This document shows positions 10,777-21,089 of a DNA stretch of 64,000 bases, in pieces (position 1 is the stretch's first letter; the number at the start of each line of letters is the position of its first letter). The notes under the pieces are model-generated. The model saw nothing but the letters and a program-made list of their open reading frames with translations. It did no database searches and was not told the DNA's origin. Made by a program: the position numbers and the translations under genes. The DNA is from Paraburkholderia panacisoli (GTDB taxonomy: Bacteria; Pseudomonadota; Gammaproteobacteria; Burkholderiales; Burkholderiaceae), in assembly GCF_008369935.1 (NCBI RefSeq), contig NZ_VTUZ01000008.1, positions 124,001-188,000 of the forward strand, in the 5' to 3' direction.

Positions 10777-12027
10777 TCAACGTGAGAGATCGAAGCCGAG
10801 TTGCGCACGCCCGAGCGGCGTCAAATCGCTCTCCTGAGCGCGGCCGATGAAGTCCGTCTCGAAGTGATCGGCGGGGAAATCCGGCGGGCTTTCGCCGCGC
10901 AGGAAGCTCGGCAACTGGCGCTTCAGATACGCGTCGTTTTTCGCGCACCACGGCGCGGACGAGATGTACATCACGTTGCTGTAGCCGCTGCCGCGATGCG
11001 CGTCCTCGACCGAATGCACGACGTCGCAGTGCCAGAACACGGCGTCACCTGGCTGCATGTGCGGGATCGGCGTGACCGCTTCGAGCAGCAGGCTGTGCCA
11101 GGCCGGTTGGATCGACAGCGCGCGCGCCGGTTGCGCACCGCAGAGGTCCTCGTCGGGAACGTCGTCCTGCAGCGCGCGCAGAATCACGTAGGCCATTGCG
11201 TTGGCGATCGGGATCAACTGCAAGGTGCCGTCGCCCGGGCCTTGCGGCGTCAGCGCGGTCCAGCCCTGGAAGGTGCGGAACATCGAACACACCGCCGGCG
11301 ATGGAATCTCCTGCACGTCAGGGCGGTGAGCAGCATCGAACGGATCGTAGGCGCGCCAGTTGCCCGACAGCACATGCCGGTAGACCTTCTGGAAATTCGG
11401 ATCGAGCCAGCGCTCGACGGAGCCGCCATCGACATGCGGCGACAAGCCCAACGACTCCGAGCCCGGCGGCCGGCGACGAATCCGGTCCGCGTAGACCGGC
11501 ACGCGCTCGGGGTCGAAGTGCTGCTTGCCGTCGCTCTCCGAGGTCCACAGGCGATTCAGGAACACGCGCGTGTTCGTCAGTTGCTCGGACTGGCGCGCGG
11601 CCGTCTGCGGCTTCGACCAGTAGACGCCGTAAATCTGCGGCTTGCTCGACGACAGGTTGCCGAAGTATTTGTCCTCGGCGCGATGCGCGAGCTTGTCGTC
11701 GAGGTTGTTGCGCTGCACGTAGTCGGCGATTTCGTCGTTCCAGTCGCTCGCCTGCTGCCGGTCGAAGACGCCGCGGACCACGCATGCACCGCGCGTTTTG
11801 ATGCCGGCGATGGTCCGCGGATCGACCTCGCCGGAAACAATCGACGCGTAATCCAGCACCGGAATCGCATCTCGTCCTTGCTCGCGGTCGCGGCGAATCG
11901 CGTCGACCTGCAGCCGGATCGCGTCTTCGACTTCGTTGAAGACTTGCGCGTAGTTGGGCAATGCTGCACGCAAGGCGCGTTTGGTGGCGCGGATTGCTGC
12001 CGGAATATTGTCGATGACGAGCGGCAT
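10777..12027 (-). CDS. DUF1479 family, probable non-heme iron oxygenase-like protein
   Basis: A 416-residue protein of the DUF1479 (YbiU-like) family. A likely iron triad is visible: LSPHVDGG gives His198 and Asp200, and [11 protein letters not shown] gives His333 or His338. That layout suits a 2-oxoglutarate/Fe(II) dioxygenase fold; substrate unknown. Start ATG 12027 follows ATAGGAGACAG, a good ribosome site. The longer open frame to 12198 would overlap the divergent AraC gene. The head-to-head arrangement with that regulator suggests control by it. Confidence 0.85.
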   Translation of the reverse strand: MPLVIDNIPAAIRATKRALRAALPNYAQVFNEVEDAIRLQVDAIRRDREQGRDAIPVLDYASIVSGEVDPRTIAGIKTRGACVVRGVFDRQQASDWNDEIADYVQRNNLDDKLAHRAEDKYFGNLSSSKPQIYGVYWSKPQTAARQSEQLTNTRVFLNRLWTSESDGKQHFDPERVPVYADRIRRRPPGSESLGLSPHVDGGSVERWLDPNFQKVYRHVLSGNWRAYDPFDAAHRPDVQEIPSPAVCSMFRTFQGWTALTPQGPGDGTLQLIPIANAMAYVILRALQDDVPDEDLCGAQPARALSIQPAWHSLLLEAVTPIPHMQPGDAVFWHCDVVHSVEDAHRGSGYSNVMYISSAPWCAKNDAYLKRQLPSFLRGESPPDFPADHFETDFIGRAQESDLTPLGRAQLGFDLSR

Positions 12028-12172
12028 GATGCTGTCTCCTATGGATTCTGTATGGGCCTGACCTGTGCCCAGAGTACGGCGCTTCGACGGGCTAAACGCA
12101 TCTTTCCCGGCCAATTGCCGATACAATCCGGACATTCGCCGCCACTCCTTCCACGCGGCAAGGGGGCGTCCC

Positions 12173-13273
12173 GTGAAACCCCAATACGAACGCGTCACTA
12201 TCCCCGACGGCTGCTCGATTCGCGTCTACCACCGCCAGCTCGCGCAGATCCCGTTCGAATGGCACCACCATCCCGAATACGAACTCACGCTGACGCTGAA
12301 CAGCCGCGGCCGCCGCTTCATCGGCGACCATATCGCCGATTACAGCGGCGACGATCTCGTGCTCGTGCCGCCGGACATGCCGCACACGTGGGCGTCCACG
12401 GAGCCGATCGACGCGCGCGAGCCGCAGGTGGCGATCGTGGTCTGGTTCAGTGGCGATTGGGCGCGACGGGTGGCGGATTGCTGCCCGGAGTTCGCTGCGC
12501 TGCGCACGCTGCTCAGGCGCGGCGCGCCGGGACTCCGGTTTGCGAACGAAGCCGCAACGATGATGCGCGCGCAGAAGGATGCGTTGCTGGATGAGTCGCC
12601 GCGTGTGCGGCTGGGCGCGGTGCTGGACGTGCTCGCGTATCTGGCGGAGGCGGAAGCGGAGCCGTTGGCGTCGCCGGCTGCGCATCGGCGCGGAGCGCGA
12701 CGCACAGGTGTTCCTGATACTCGGCAAGGTGGCGCGGTGCAGACGGTGCCTGGTGGGTCGTCTACGCTTTCAGTGCCGTCAGCGCTGGCAGCGCAACGAG
12801 CCATCGGTGCGTCGACTGTCGAGCAAGGCGGCAGCGCATCGGAAGCCGAGCGTCTGAATCGCGTGCTCGATCTGCTCGACCGGCGTTTCCACGAACCGCT
12901 GCGCGTCGCCGAACTATGTGACGTGGCTAACCTCTCGGAGCGCTCCTTGCACCGCTACTTCTTGCGGCATGTGGGCGAAAGCGTCGGACGCTATCTGAAC
13001 CGGCTGCGCATCGGCTACGCGACGCGGCAATTGACGGACACAGCCTGGCCCATCGCACTGATCGCCACGAAGGCCGGCTTTCCGAATCTCGCCAATTTCA
13101 ATCGACAGTTCCTGACTGCGCGTGGCATGACGCCGAGTGCCTACCGGCGCTTTTTCGAAACACACGGCCATCCGCCGAAGGATGCGGCCGCCGCGCCGCC
13201 CAATCTGGAGACGCGTCCGCCTTCGCTCGAACGGCCACGACGGCGCACGCGCCAGGGCAGCATGCCTGGCTGA
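12173..13273 (+). CDS. AraC-family transcriptional regulator
   Basis: A 366-residue regulator with an N-terminal cupin-type sensor ([13 protein letters not shown], residues about 28-75) and a C-terminal AraC helix-turn-helix pair (about 230-325, [16 protein letters not shown] ... [14 protein letters not shown]). The two are joined by an unusually long low-complexity linker, residues about 168-223. Start GTG 12173 is preceded by AAGGGGG. Divergent from the DUF1479 gene, which is its likeliest target. The C-terminal tail after the HTH is Pro/Arg-rich. Confidence 0.88.
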   Translation: MKPQYERVTIPDGCSIRVYHRQLAQIPFEWHHHPEYELTLTLNSRGRRFIGDHIADYSGDDLVLVPPDMPHTWASTEPIDAREPQVAIVVWFSGDWARRVADCCPEFAALRTLLRRGAPGLRFANEAATMMRAQKDALLDESPRVRLGAVLDVLAYLAEAEAEPLASPAAHRRGARRTGVPDTRQGGAVQTVPGGSSTLSVPSALAAQRAIGASTVEQGGSASEAERLNRVLDLLDRRFHEPLRVAELCDVANLSERSLHRYFLRHVGESVGRYLNRLRIGYATRQLTDTAWPIALIATKAGFPNLANFNRQFLTARGMTPSAYRRFFETHGHPPKDAAAAPPNLETRPPSLERPRRRTRQGSMPG

Positions 13274-13323
13274 CGCGTCGACGCCGCATCGCCACAACAC
13301 GTGACGCGCTGCGTCGCAAAAAC

Positions 13324-13359
13324 AAAACGCCCCAACGATAAAACCCGTTGGGGCGTTTT
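13324..13359. terminator. Bidirectional terminator between araC-type gene and gltA
   Basis: Perfect 14-bp stem AAAACGCCCCAACG / CGTTGGGGCGTTTT with an 8-base loop, lying between two converging genes. The A and T ends let it act in both directions. Confidence 0.9.
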
Positions 13360-13429
13360 CCTCTCGGCGCAGATTCTACGCTCGTTCGCAACAAACCAAC
13401 CGCTACGAACTGCGCAGACTCCAAATCAA

Positions 13430-14731
13430 TCAACGTTGCGCGATCGGCTTCGCTTCACGTTGCGTCTCGCCAATGAACAGCTGACGCGGACGGCCAATCT
13501 TCTGTTCAGGATCGGCGATCATTTCGTTCCACTGCGCGATCCAGCCGACCGTACGTGCCATCGCGAAGATACACGTGAACATCGACGTCGGGATGCCCAG
13601 CGCGCGCTGCACGATGCCCGAGTAGAAGTCGACGTTCGGGTACAGCTTGCGCGACACGAAGTATTCGTCTTCCAGCGCGATCTTTTCCAGCGCCATTGCC
13701 AGCTTGAACAGCGGGTCGTCGTGCAGGCCCAGCTCTTCCAGCACTTCGTGGCAGGTTTCGCGCATCAGCTTCGCACGCGGATCGTAGTTCTTGTACACGC
13801 GGTGACCGAAGCCCATCAGCTTCACGCCCGAGTTCTTGTCCTTCACCTGCCTGATGAACTCGGGAATGTTGTCGACCGAGCCGATTTCTTCCAGCATGTT
13901 CAGCGCGGCTTCGTTCGCGCCGCCGTGGGCCGGGCCCCACAGACACGCGATGCCCGCTGCGATACACGCGAATGGATTCGCACCCGACGAACCCGCGAGA
14001 CGCACGGTCGAGGTCGACGCGTTCTGCTCGTGGTCCGCGTGCAGGATCAGGATGCGGTCGAGCGCGCGCACCAGCACGTCGTTGACTTGATATTCTTCGC
14101 ACGGGTTCGAGAACATCATGCGCATGAAGTTCGCGCTATACGACAGGTCGTTCTTCGGATAAACGAACGGCTGACCAATGCTGTACTTGTACGCCATGGC
14201 GACCAGCGTCGGCAGCTTCGCGATCATGCGGATCGCCGACACTTCACGGTGACGCGGATTGTTGATGTCGAGCGAGTCGTGATAGAACGCCGACAGCGCG
14301 CCGACCGCGGCGACCAGAATCGCCATCGGGTGCGCGTCGCGACGGAAGCCGCGGAAGAAGAACTGCATCTGCTCGTGCACCATCGTGTGCTTCGTGACGG
14401 TGTCGACGAACTCGTCTTTCTGCTTTGCGTTGGGCAGTTCGCCCTTCAACAGCAGATAGCAGCTTTCGAGGAAGTCGGCGTTTTCAGCGAGGTTGTCGAT
14501 CGGGTAGCCGCGATACAGCAGCTCGCCCTTGTCGCCGTCAATGTAGGTGATCGCCGAATTGCACGCCGCCGTCGACATGAAGCCCGGGTCGTACGTGAAC
14601 TTGCCGGTCTGGCCGTAAAGTTTACGAATGTCGATCACATCCGGGCCGAGCGTGCCCTTGTAAATCGGCATTTCAACGCTCGGCGAATTGTCGCTGAACG
14701 ATAGCGTGGCTTTAACATCTGACGGGGTCAT
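13430..14731 (-). CDS. gltA: Citrate synthase
   Basis: Condenses acetyl-CoA and oxaloacetate at entry to the TCA cycle. The 433-residue protein is the long, NADH-sensitive hexameric type common in Gram-negatives. [10 protein letters not shown] and [15 protein letters not shown] carry the two catalytic histidines. It begins [12 protein letters not shown] at 14731. It closes the sdhCDAB-sdhE-gltA run, 82 bases after sdhE, and ends at a strong terminator. Confidence 0.97.
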   Translation of the reverse strand: MTPSDVKATLSFSDNSPSVEMPIYKGTLGPDVIDIRKLYGQTGKFTYDPGFMSTAACNSAITYIDGDKGELLYRGYPIDNLAENADFLESCYLLLKGELPNAKQKDEFVDTVTKHTMVHEQMQFFFRGFRRDAHPMAILVAAVGALSAFYHDSLDINNPRHREVSAIRMIAKLPTLVAMAYKYSIGQPFVYPKNDLSYSANFMRMMFSNPCEEYQVNDVLVRALDRILILHADHEQNASTSTVRLAGSSGANPFACIAAGIACLWGPAHGGANEAALNMLEEIGSVDNIPEFIRQVKDKNSGVKLMGFGHRVYKNYDPRAKLMRETCHEVLEELGLHDDPLFKLAMALEKIALEDEYFVSRKLYPNVDFYSGIVQRALGIPTSMFTCIFAMARTVGWIAQWNEMIADPEQKIGRPRQLFIGETQREAKPIAQR

Positions 14732-14813
14732 AGCACATCCTCAATCGAAGTATGGATACAGGTTTTCGATAATCGCACGCCTGGACAACGAACTGGCCGA
14801 GGACTGGCGGCGC

Positions 14814-15086
14814 TCAAGCGTTGCGCAGCAGCTCCAGCACCCGGATCACATCCGGGTCGGCAAGCTCGCCTTCCGGTTCCTTGCGCACCAGCAGCAAGTC
14901 CATCAGGTCGTTATCGCTCAGCTCGAGCAGGCGCGTGAGTGCGCCCACATCGGCATCGCTGAGGTCATGCTCATATCGGCCGAAAAAACGTTCAAAGATC
15001 AGATCGTTTTCCAGCAGGCCCCGCCGCGCACGCCAGCGAAGGCGCGCGCGGCGGAGAGGGTCGGACTGATGCGATGTTTCGTCCAT
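14814..15086 (-). CDS. sdhE: FAD assembly factor for succinate dehydrogenase
   Basis: A 90-residue SdhE/SDH5 family protein, which helps attach FAD covalently to SdhA. The hallmark R-G-x-x-E motif is present as RRGLLENDL near residue 21. Its ATG starts one base after the sdhB stop (TGAGATG), so it is co-translated with the complex it serves. Confidence 0.94.
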   Translation of the reverse strand: MDETSHQSDPLRRARLRWRARRGLLENDLIFERFFGRYEHDLSDADVGALTRLLELSDNDLMDLLLVRKEPEGELADPDVIRVLELLRNA

Positions 15087-15087
15087 C

Positions 15088-15792
15088 TCAGACAGCGCGG
15101 CGAACCATCAATTCCTTGATCTTGCCAATCGCCTTGGTCGGGTTCAGGCCCTTCGGGCAAACGTCGACGCAATTCATGATGGTGTGGCAACGGAACAGAC
15201 GGTACGGATCTTCCAGGTTGTCGAGGCGTTCGCCCGTCGCTTCGTCGCGGCTGTCCGCGATGAAACGGTAGGCTTGCAACAGACCAGCCGGGCCGACGAA
15301 CTTATCCGGATTCCACCAGAAGCTCGGGCACGAGGTCGAGCAGCTAGCGCACAGAATACATTCGTACAGGCCATCCAGCTCGTCGCGTTCTTCCGGCGAC
15401 TGCAGGCGTTCCTTTTCCGGCGGCGGCGTATCGTTGATCAGGTACGGCTTGATCGAGTGATACTGGTTGAAGAACTGCGTGAAGTCGCAGATCAGGTCGC
15501 GCACGACCGGCAGGCCCGGCAGCGGACGCAGCACGATCTTTTGCGGCAGGTCGTTCATGTTCTGCAAGCAGGCGAGACCGTTCTTGCCGTTGATGTTCAT
15601 CGCGTCCGAACCGCACACGCCTTCGCGGCACGAGCGGCGGAACGACAAGGTCTCGTCCATTGCTTTCAGCTTGAGCAGCGCGTCGAGCAGCATGCGTTCG
15701 TGCGAGTCGATTTCGATCTCGTACGTTTGCATGCGCGGCGCTGCGTCCTTGTCCGGATCGTAGCGGTAAATTTCAAATGTACGCTTTGCCAT
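15088..15792 (-). CDS. sdhB: Succinate dehydrogenase iron-sulfur subunit
   Basis: Electron-transfer subunit of complex II. The 234 residues carry the three cluster motifs in order: [19 protein letters not shown] for [2Fe-2S], [16 protein letters not shown], and [17 protein letters not shown] for the [4Fe-4S] and [3Fe-4S] clusters. It lies 24 bases after sdhA. Confidence 0.97.
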   Translation of the reverse strand: MAKRTFEIYRYDPDKDAAPRMQTYEIEIDSHERMLLDALLKLKAMDETLSFRRSCREGVCGSDAMNINGKNGLACLQNMNDLPQKIVLRPLPGLPVVRDLICDFTQFFNQYHSIKPYLINDTPPPEKERLQSPEERDELDGLYECILCASCSTSCPSFWWNPDKFVGPAGLLQAYRFIADSRDEATGERLDNLEDPYRLFRCHTIMNCVDVCPKGLNPTKAIGKIKELMVRRAV

Positions 15793-15816
15793 TTCTGAAT
15801 TCCTTTGACTTGTGCC

Positions 15817-17592
15817 TTAGAAGGTACGCGCTTTCGGCGGCACCGATTCGACGGTCAGCGGTTTCATGTGAACCGGCTTGTAGTCGAGGCGATCGCCTTC
15901 GCTGAACCACAGCGTATGGCGCAGCCAGTTTTCGTCGTCGCGATGTTCGAAGTCGTTCTGCGCGTGCGCGCCACGGCTTTCCTTGCGCGCTTCGGCGGAG
16001 ACCATCGTGGCGCGTGCCACTTCGATCAGGTTCGCCACTTCCAGCGCTTCGATACGGGCCGTGTTGAAGACCTTCGACTTGTCCTTCAGATGGATGTTGT
16101 CGACACGTTCAGCCACTTCACGGATGCGCTCGACGCCTTCAGCCAGCAGCTTCGACGTGCGGAACACGCCGGCGTGCGCCTGCATCGTGCCGCGGATGTC
16201 GTTCGCGACCGACTGCGCGTACTCGCCCGACGACGACTTGTCGAGCTTGTCCAGACGCGACAGCGCGAAGTCGGCGGCGTCGGCCGGCAGCGGCTTGTGC
16301 TCCTTCATGTCCTTCACGTGCTTGACGATGTGGTTGCCGGCCGCGCGGCCGAACACCACCAGGTCGAGCAGCGAGTTCGTGCCCAGGCGGTTGGCGCCGT
16401 GCACCGACACGCACGAGCATTCGCCCACAGCGTAGAAACCGTTGACGACCTCTTCGTGGCCCTTCGCCGTACCGACGACCTGACCATTGATGTTCGTCGG
16501 GATACCGCCCATCTGGTAGTGGATGGTCGGCACAACCGGGATCGGCTCTTTAATGCAATCGACGTTCGCGAACTTCATCGCGATTTCGCGGATCGACGGC
16601 AGACGCTTCATGATCGTCTCTGCGCCGATGTGCGACAGGTCGAGCAGCACGTGATCCTTGTTCGGACCCACGCCGCGGCCTTCCTTGATTTCCTGGTCCA
16701 TCGAACGCGAAACGAAGTCGCGCGGCGCCAGATCCTTCAGCGTCGGCGCGTAGCGTTCCATGAAACGCTCGCCGTTCGAGTTGCGCAGAATGCCGCCTTC
16801 GCCACGCACGCCTTCGGTAATCAGCACGCCCGCGCCGGCCACGCCGGTCGGATGGAATTGCCAGAATTCCATGTCTTGCAGTGCGATGCCCGAACGCGCG
16901 GCCATGCCCAGGCCGTCACCGGTGTTGATGAACGCGTTGGTCGATGCCGCGAAGATCCGGCCCGCGCCGCCCGTAGCGAACAGCGTGGTCTTGCCTTCGA
17001 GAATGTAGACGTCGCCGGTTTCCATTTCGAGCGCGGTCACGCCGAGCACGTCGCCGTCGGCGTCGCGGATCAGGTCCAGCGCCATCCATTCGACGAAGAA
17101 TTGCGTCTTGGCCGCGACGTTTTGCTGATACAGCGTGTGCAGCAGCGCGTGACCGGTACGGTCAGCCGCCGCGCAAGCGCGTTGCACCGGCTTTTCGCCG
17201 TAGTTCGCGGTATGGCCGCCGAACGGGCGCTGATAAATCGTGCCATCCGCGTTACGGTCGAACGGCATGCCGAAGTGTTCGAGTTCGTAGACTGCATTCG
17301 GCGCTTCGCGGCACATGAACTCGATCGCGTCCTGGTCGCCGAGCCAGTCGGAACCCTTGATCGTGTCGTAGAAGTGATAGTGCCAGTTGTCTTCGCTCAT
17401 GTTGCCGAGCGATGCGCCGATGCCGCCTTGAGCAGCGACCGTGTGCGAACGCGTCGGGAACACCTTGGACAGCACGCAGACCGACAGACCGGCGCGCGCG
17501 AGTTGCAGCGAAGCGCGCATCCCCGAGCCGCCTGCGCCGACGATAACCACGTCAAACTTGCGACGCGGCAGAGAATTCTTGATTGCAGCCAT
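15817..17592 (-). CDS. sdhA: Succinate dehydrogenase flavoprotein subunit
   Basis: Oxidises succinate to fumarate with covalent FAD. The 591 residues begin [27 protein letters not shown] (Rossmann FAD fold). SHTVAAQGG holds the FAD-linking histidine, and [15 protein letters not shown] and MGGIPTN are family signatures. ATG 17592 is used; a further in-frame ATG at 17634 lies within sdhD. Between sdhD and sdhB. Confidence 0.97.
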   Translation of the reverse strand: MAAIKNSLPRRKFDVVIVGAGGSGMRASLQLARAGLSVCVLSKVFPTRSHTVAAQGGIGASLGNMSEDNWHYHFYDTIKGSDWLGDQDAIEFMCREAPNAVYELEHFGMPFDRNADGTIYQRPFGGHTANYGEKPVQRACAAADRTGHALLHTLYQQNVAAKTQFFVEWMALDLIRDADGDVLGVTALEMETGDVYILEGKTTLFATGGAGRIFAASTNAFINTGDGLGMAARSGIALQDMEFWQFHPTGVAGAGVLITEGVRGEGGILRNSNGERFMERYAPTLKDLAPRDFVSRSMDQEIKEGRGVGPNKDHVLLDLSHIGAETIMKRLPSIREIAMKFANVDCIKEPIPVVPTIHYQMGGIPTNINGQVVGTAKGHEEVVNGFYAVGECSCVSVHGANRLGTNSLLDLVVFGRAAGNHIVKHVKDMKEHKPLPADAADFALSRLDKLDKSSSGEYAQSVANDIRGTMQAHAGVFRTSKLLAEGVERIREVAERVDNIHLKDKSKVFNTARIEALEVANLIEVARATMVSAEARKESRGAHAQNDFEHRDDENWLRHTLWFSEGDRLDYKPVHMKPLTVESVPPKARTF

Positions 17593-17596
17593 TCTT

Positions 17597-17965
17597 TTAC
17601 ACTCTCCAGAGAATCTGCGCAGCGTAGCCCGCACATGCGAGCAGCCAGACGATCGTCAGCGCCTGAAGCAACAGGCGCACGCCAACGGGCTTCACATAGT
17701 CCATCCAGATGTCGCGGATACCAACCCACGCGTGATAGAACAGCGACAGCAGCGTGACAAACGTGGCGAGCTTCATCCATTGCGTCGCGAAGATCGACGC
17801 CCAGCCGTCGTACGAGAAATCGTGCGCGCCGAAGAACCACGCGAGCAGGATCACCGTGTAGACCGCCATCACGGCGGCGGTGATGCGCTGTGCGAGCCAG
17901 TCGCGAAGACCGTAATGCGCGCCGACGACGAGACGCTTCGAACCAATTCGGTTATTAGCTGACAT
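17597..17965 (-). CDS. sdhD: Succinate dehydrogenase membrane anchor subunit
   Basis: A 122-residue membrane protein with three hydrophobic segments, beginning [30 protein letters not shown]. The RITA...Y segment and [13 protein letters not shown] fit SdhD, which with SdhC forms the quinone and heme site. Follows sdhC by three bases and precedes sdhA by four. Confidence 0.93.
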   Translation of the reverse strand: MSANNRIGSKRLVVGAHYGLRDWLAQRITAAVMAVYTVILLAWFFGAHDFSYDGWASIFATQWMKLATFVTLLSLFYHAWVGIRDIWMDYVKPVGVRLLLQALTIVWLLACAGYAAQILWRV

Positions 17966-17968
17966 TTT

Positions 17969-18385
17969 TTAGAATGCTCCGAACAGTTTTGCCGCGAATG
18001 CAATGGTGAGCAGCGACGACACGACGATGACCACGATAGAGGTCTGCTTGCCTTTTTCCTTCGTCACCGCGTTGTGGTTGGTATCCATCACGAGGTGACG
18101 GACGCCGGCGCAGAAGTGAAACAGGAAAGCCCACGCGAGAACGAGCGTGATGAGCTTGACGATGATGTTGGAGAGGAAACCTTTGAAGACTTCGAAACTC
18201 AATTCGGAAGTCAGGCTCTGATCAAAGAGGTACAGCAGGAACGGAAGAAAAACAAACAACAGACCACCGCTCACGCGGTGCAGGATCGACACTCGCCCCG
18301 CTAGCGGGAGACGGTATGCCGTCAATATTTGCCCAATACCGATGTTCCGGAATTCCGGCCTCGGTTTTTTTACGGCTTCAGCCAT
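17969..18385 (-). CDS. sdhC: Succinate dehydrogenase cytochrome b556 subunit
   Basis: A 138-residue membrane subunit of complex II with three transmembrane segments. SILHRVSGGLLF is the quinone-site signature, and FHFCAGVRHLVMD contains the heme-ligand histidine. First gene of the sdh-gltA operon. The 155 bases upstream, before the GntR gene, contain no copy of the palindrome seen upstream of that regulator. Confidence 0.95.
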   Translation of the reverse strand: MAEAVKKPRPEFRNIGIGQILTAYRLPLAGRVSILHRVSGGLLFVFLPFLLYLFDQSLTSELSFEVFKGFLSNIIVKLITLVLAWAFLFHFCAGVRHLVMDTNHNAVTKEKGKQTSIVVIVVSSLLTIAFAAKLFGAF

Positions 18386-18540
18386 GCTAGACCCCTACTT
18401 GTAGTCACACTAATCCGCAATTTTAGCGCCTTTTCATATCGCGCTGCAGCGAAAACCACCACAGGTCCGTTACAGTGCGCGCGATAAAGGCGCCGTCAAA
18501 CAGGCGCGCATGTGGGACGCGCACCTTGCTTCAGCCCGAT

Positions 18541-19341
18541 TCAGCTCAGATCGTTCTGATAGTAATACCCGGTTGTGACATACCAACCTCGCCGGACTTC
18601 AACCGGCCGGTCCCCGTATGTATAGGACACGCGCTCGACCGACAGCAGCGGAAAGCCCGCCGGCACGCGCAGCAGATCGGCCACGGACGGCTCCGCCGCT
18701 ACCGCGCGGATCTTCTCCGTGGCGCGGATCATGCGGGTGCCGAATTCCGTCTCGAACATCGCGTAGAGGGGACCCTTGTACTCCGACAGGCGTTCGAGCG
18801 TGAGCCCGCGGAATACGGCGCCGGGCAGCCAGATTTCGTCGAGTACGGTGATTTCGCCGTCGAACTGCAGCAAGCGCTTGATCAGCACGACCGGATCGGC
18901 CGGCTTCAGATCGAGTTGGCGGGCGATGTCCGCTGAAGCGCGCAAACGCCGGCATTCGAGCAGACGGCTGACGTGCGGATGTTCCGCGCCGTCATCGGCC
19001 AGCAATCTCAGGAATCGAAACTGGGCGCGGTCTTCGTTGTGCGTTGCGACAAACGTGCCCTTGCCCTGGCGGCGCACCAGCAGGTTGTCGGCGGCGAGCT
19101 CGTCGATTGCTTTGCGCACCGTGCCCTGGCTGACCTTGTATCTTGCCGCCAATTCGACTTCACTAGGAATGATCTCACCCGGCTTCCATTCGCCGCCTTC
19201 GAGACTCTGCGTAATCAGCCCTTTGATCTGCTGATACAACGGGCTGAAAGTAGGTGACGCAGCGGGAGCGGCGGTGGATACACCCTCTCCCGCAGCCCCT
19301 TGGCCGCTCGGGTTGGTGGTGTTCGCCGGGTTCGAATTCAT
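18541..19341 (-). CDS. GntR/HutC-family transcriptional regulator
   Basis: A 266-residue regulator with an Ala/Ser-rich N-terminal tail, a GntR winged helix (about 33-100, PSEVELAARYKVSQGTVRKAIDELAADNLLVRRQGKGTFVA) and a UTRA ligand domain (about 115-260). It lies between the sdh-gltA operon and mdh, so control of TCA genes by a metabolite is the natural inference. A perfect palindrome 58 bases upstream is a probable autoregulatory operator. The ligand is unknown. Confidence 0.9.
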   Translation of the reverse strand: MNSNPANTTNPSGQGAAGEGVSTAAPAASPTFSPLYQQIKGLITQSLEGGEWKPGEIIPSEVELAARYKVSQGTVRKAIDELAADNLLVRRQGKGTFVATHNEDRAQFRFLRLLADDGAEHPHVSRLLECRRLRASADIARQLDLKPADPVVLIKRLLQFDGEITVLDEIWLPGAVFRGLTLERLSEYKGPLYAMFETEFGTRMIRATEKIRAVAAEPSVADLLRVPAGFPLLSVERVSYTYGDRPVEVRRGWYVTTGYYYQNDLS

Positions 19342-19398
19342 CCGCGCATTTCATCATAAAGGGCTGGGGTGCGTCTAGGGTTTTCCCCGCAATAGATG

Positions 19399-19414
19399 TG
19401 TCTTATATAAGACA
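19399..19414. promoter_or_regulatory. 16-bp palindrome, probable GntR-family operator
   Basis: TGTCTTATATAAGACA is a perfect inverted repeat in the divergent region between the GntR/HutC gene and mdh. Length and symmetry fit a GntR-family site. It lies 58 bases before the regulator start and 10 bases upstream of a plus-strand -35 box. Confidence 0.7.
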
Positions 19415-19424
19415 TAAGATAATG

Positions 19425-19453
19425 TTGACTTTGTGTCTGACGACTCCTACACT
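19425..19453 (+). promoter_or_regulatory. Sigma-70-like promoter toward mdh
   Basis: TTGACT at 19425-19430 and TACACT at 19448-19453 are separated by 17 bases, the optimal spacing. It directs transcription toward mdh and sits immediately beside the palindromic operator. Confidence 0.55.
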
Positions 19454-19924
19454 CCTTGTCGAGCAAGGGTTTGCGGGTTTTTTCGGTGGCTGTTTATTGC
19501 AGTGCCGCGACGCGCCGGCAGCCACTCTGCACCATGCCGTTCCCTCGCAGTTCAGGTTTCGATTCGCCGCCATCCGTTGGTCAGACGCTTGCCGAAACGC
19601 GCTGTTTGCAGGAGCCCGCACCGTGCAGCGGCTACCCGGCGTTTCGAAGTCCCGCCCCCGTCCTCTCGAGAAAACACCGGGCCGTCTGGCGTTTTCCGCT
19701 GCGCGGGAAGCCCCCTCGGGGGCTGACGTGAAGCACCGGTTGAGGACGCTCGGCAGTACAGGTTTCCGGCATGGCGGTCTTGCCGCAGTGCGCCACCCGG
19801 CCTCGGCACATTACGAGTCCGTGCGCGAACGGTGAATTCCGCCGTGTTTCATAACGCTTCGCTGAACGCGCATATAGAATGGCGTTTTCCCTAGCGTCTA
19901 ACGCATCGTCCTGGAGATTTCTCA

Positions 19925-20908
19925 ATGGCTAAGCCCGCAAAGCGCGTTGCCGTCACCGGCGCCGCAGGTCAAATCGCTTACTCCCTGCTGTTCCGCATCG
20001 CCAATGGCGACCTGCTCGGCAAGGATCAACCGGTCGTCCTGCAACTGCTCGACCTGCCGCAAGCGCAAGGCGCCGTCAAAGGCGTCGTGATGGAACTGGA
20101 TGATTGCGCATTCCCGCTGCTGTCGGGCGTCGTGATCACCGACGACCCGAAGGTCGCATTCAAGGATGCAGACGTGGCCCTGCTGGTCGGCGCGCGTCCG
20201 CGTTCGAAAGGCATGGAGCGTAAGGACCTGCTGTCGGCCAACGCTGAAATCTTCACGGTTCAGGGCAAGGCGCTGAACGAAGTTGCAAGCCGTGACGTGA
20301 AGGTGCTGGTGGTCGGCAACCCGGCTAACACGAACGCCTATATCGCCATGAAGTCGGCGCCGGATCTGCCGAAGAAGAACTTCACCGCGATGCTGCGTCT
20401 GGACCACAACCGCGCGCTCTCGCAACTGGCCGCCAAGTCGGGCAAGCCGGTCGCGTCGATCGAAAAGCTGGCTGTGTGGGGCAACCACTCGCCGACCATG
20501 TACCCGGACTTCCGCGTCGCAACGGCCGAAGGTCAAGACCTGACCAAGCTGATCAACGACGAAGAATGGAACCGCAACACGTTCATCCCGACCGTCGGCA
20601 AGCGCGGTGCGGCGATCATCGAAGCGCGCGGCCTGTCGTCGGCGGCGTCGGCGGCTAACGCTGCAATCGACCACGTGCGTGACTGGGTCCTCGGCACGAA
20701 CGGCAAGTGGGTCACGATGGGCATTCCGTCGGACGGCTCGTATGGCATTCCGGAAGACATCATCTACGGTGTGCCGGTCACGTGCGAAAACGGCGAGTAC
20801 AAGCGCGTCGAAGGTCTGGAAATCGACGCGTTCTCGCGCGAAAAGATGGACGGCACGCTGCAGGAACTGCTGGAAGAGCGCGAAGGCGTTCAGCACCTGC
20901 TCGGCTAA
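19925..20908 (+). CDS. mdh: Malate dehydrogenase
   Basis: Interconverts malate and oxaloacetate with NAD in the TCA cycle. The 327 residues match the long cytosolic-type bacterial Mdh. [11 protein letters not shown] is the NAD loop, [17 protein letters not shown] holds substrate-binding arginines, and [11 protein letters not shown] carries the catalytic histidine. ATG 19925 follows CTGGAGATTTCTCA. A terminator follows closely, so it may be transcribed alone as well as with genes downstream. Confidence 0.97.
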
Positions 20909-20924
20909 GCACTAGATGCCGATG

Positions 20925-20969
20925 AACCGGAACTCCGTAGCGTCACCGCAGCGGGTTCCGGTTTTTTTC
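20925..20969 (+). terminator. Terminator after mdh
   Basis: Arms AACCGGAAC and GTTCCGGTT separated by 21 bases, followed directly by a run of T. It lies 17 bases after the mdh stop. Confidence 0.8.
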
Positions 20970-21089
20970 GTGCGAATGCAGCGTTTCACCGCTGATCCGA
21001 ACGCGTTTTGCGGCCACCCCGCGGTGGCCGGACAGAACGCGACCGAATCAGATTTTGTCTAATCACCACCCACACCCCTGACGCCGAAG

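Larger units (their letters stand above)
19342..19924 (+). other. Long intergenic region between GntR gene and mdh
   Basis: 583 bases with no convincing protein gene on either strand; open frames here (for example 19254-19835 plus) lack codon and family character. It contains the 16-bp palindrome, a good plus-strand promoter just downstream, two imperfect AGGGTTTTCCC-like boxes (19377-19388 and around 19884-19894) and an ATATAGAAT -10-like box at 19872. If the first promoter serves mdh, the messenger would have a leader of about 460 bases. A small RNA is an alternative. Confidence 0.5.

Noticed and set aside
19254..19835. Plus-strand gene before mdh
   Set aside because: Starts inside the GntR gene in antisense and spans the operator and promoter; composition is not coding-like.
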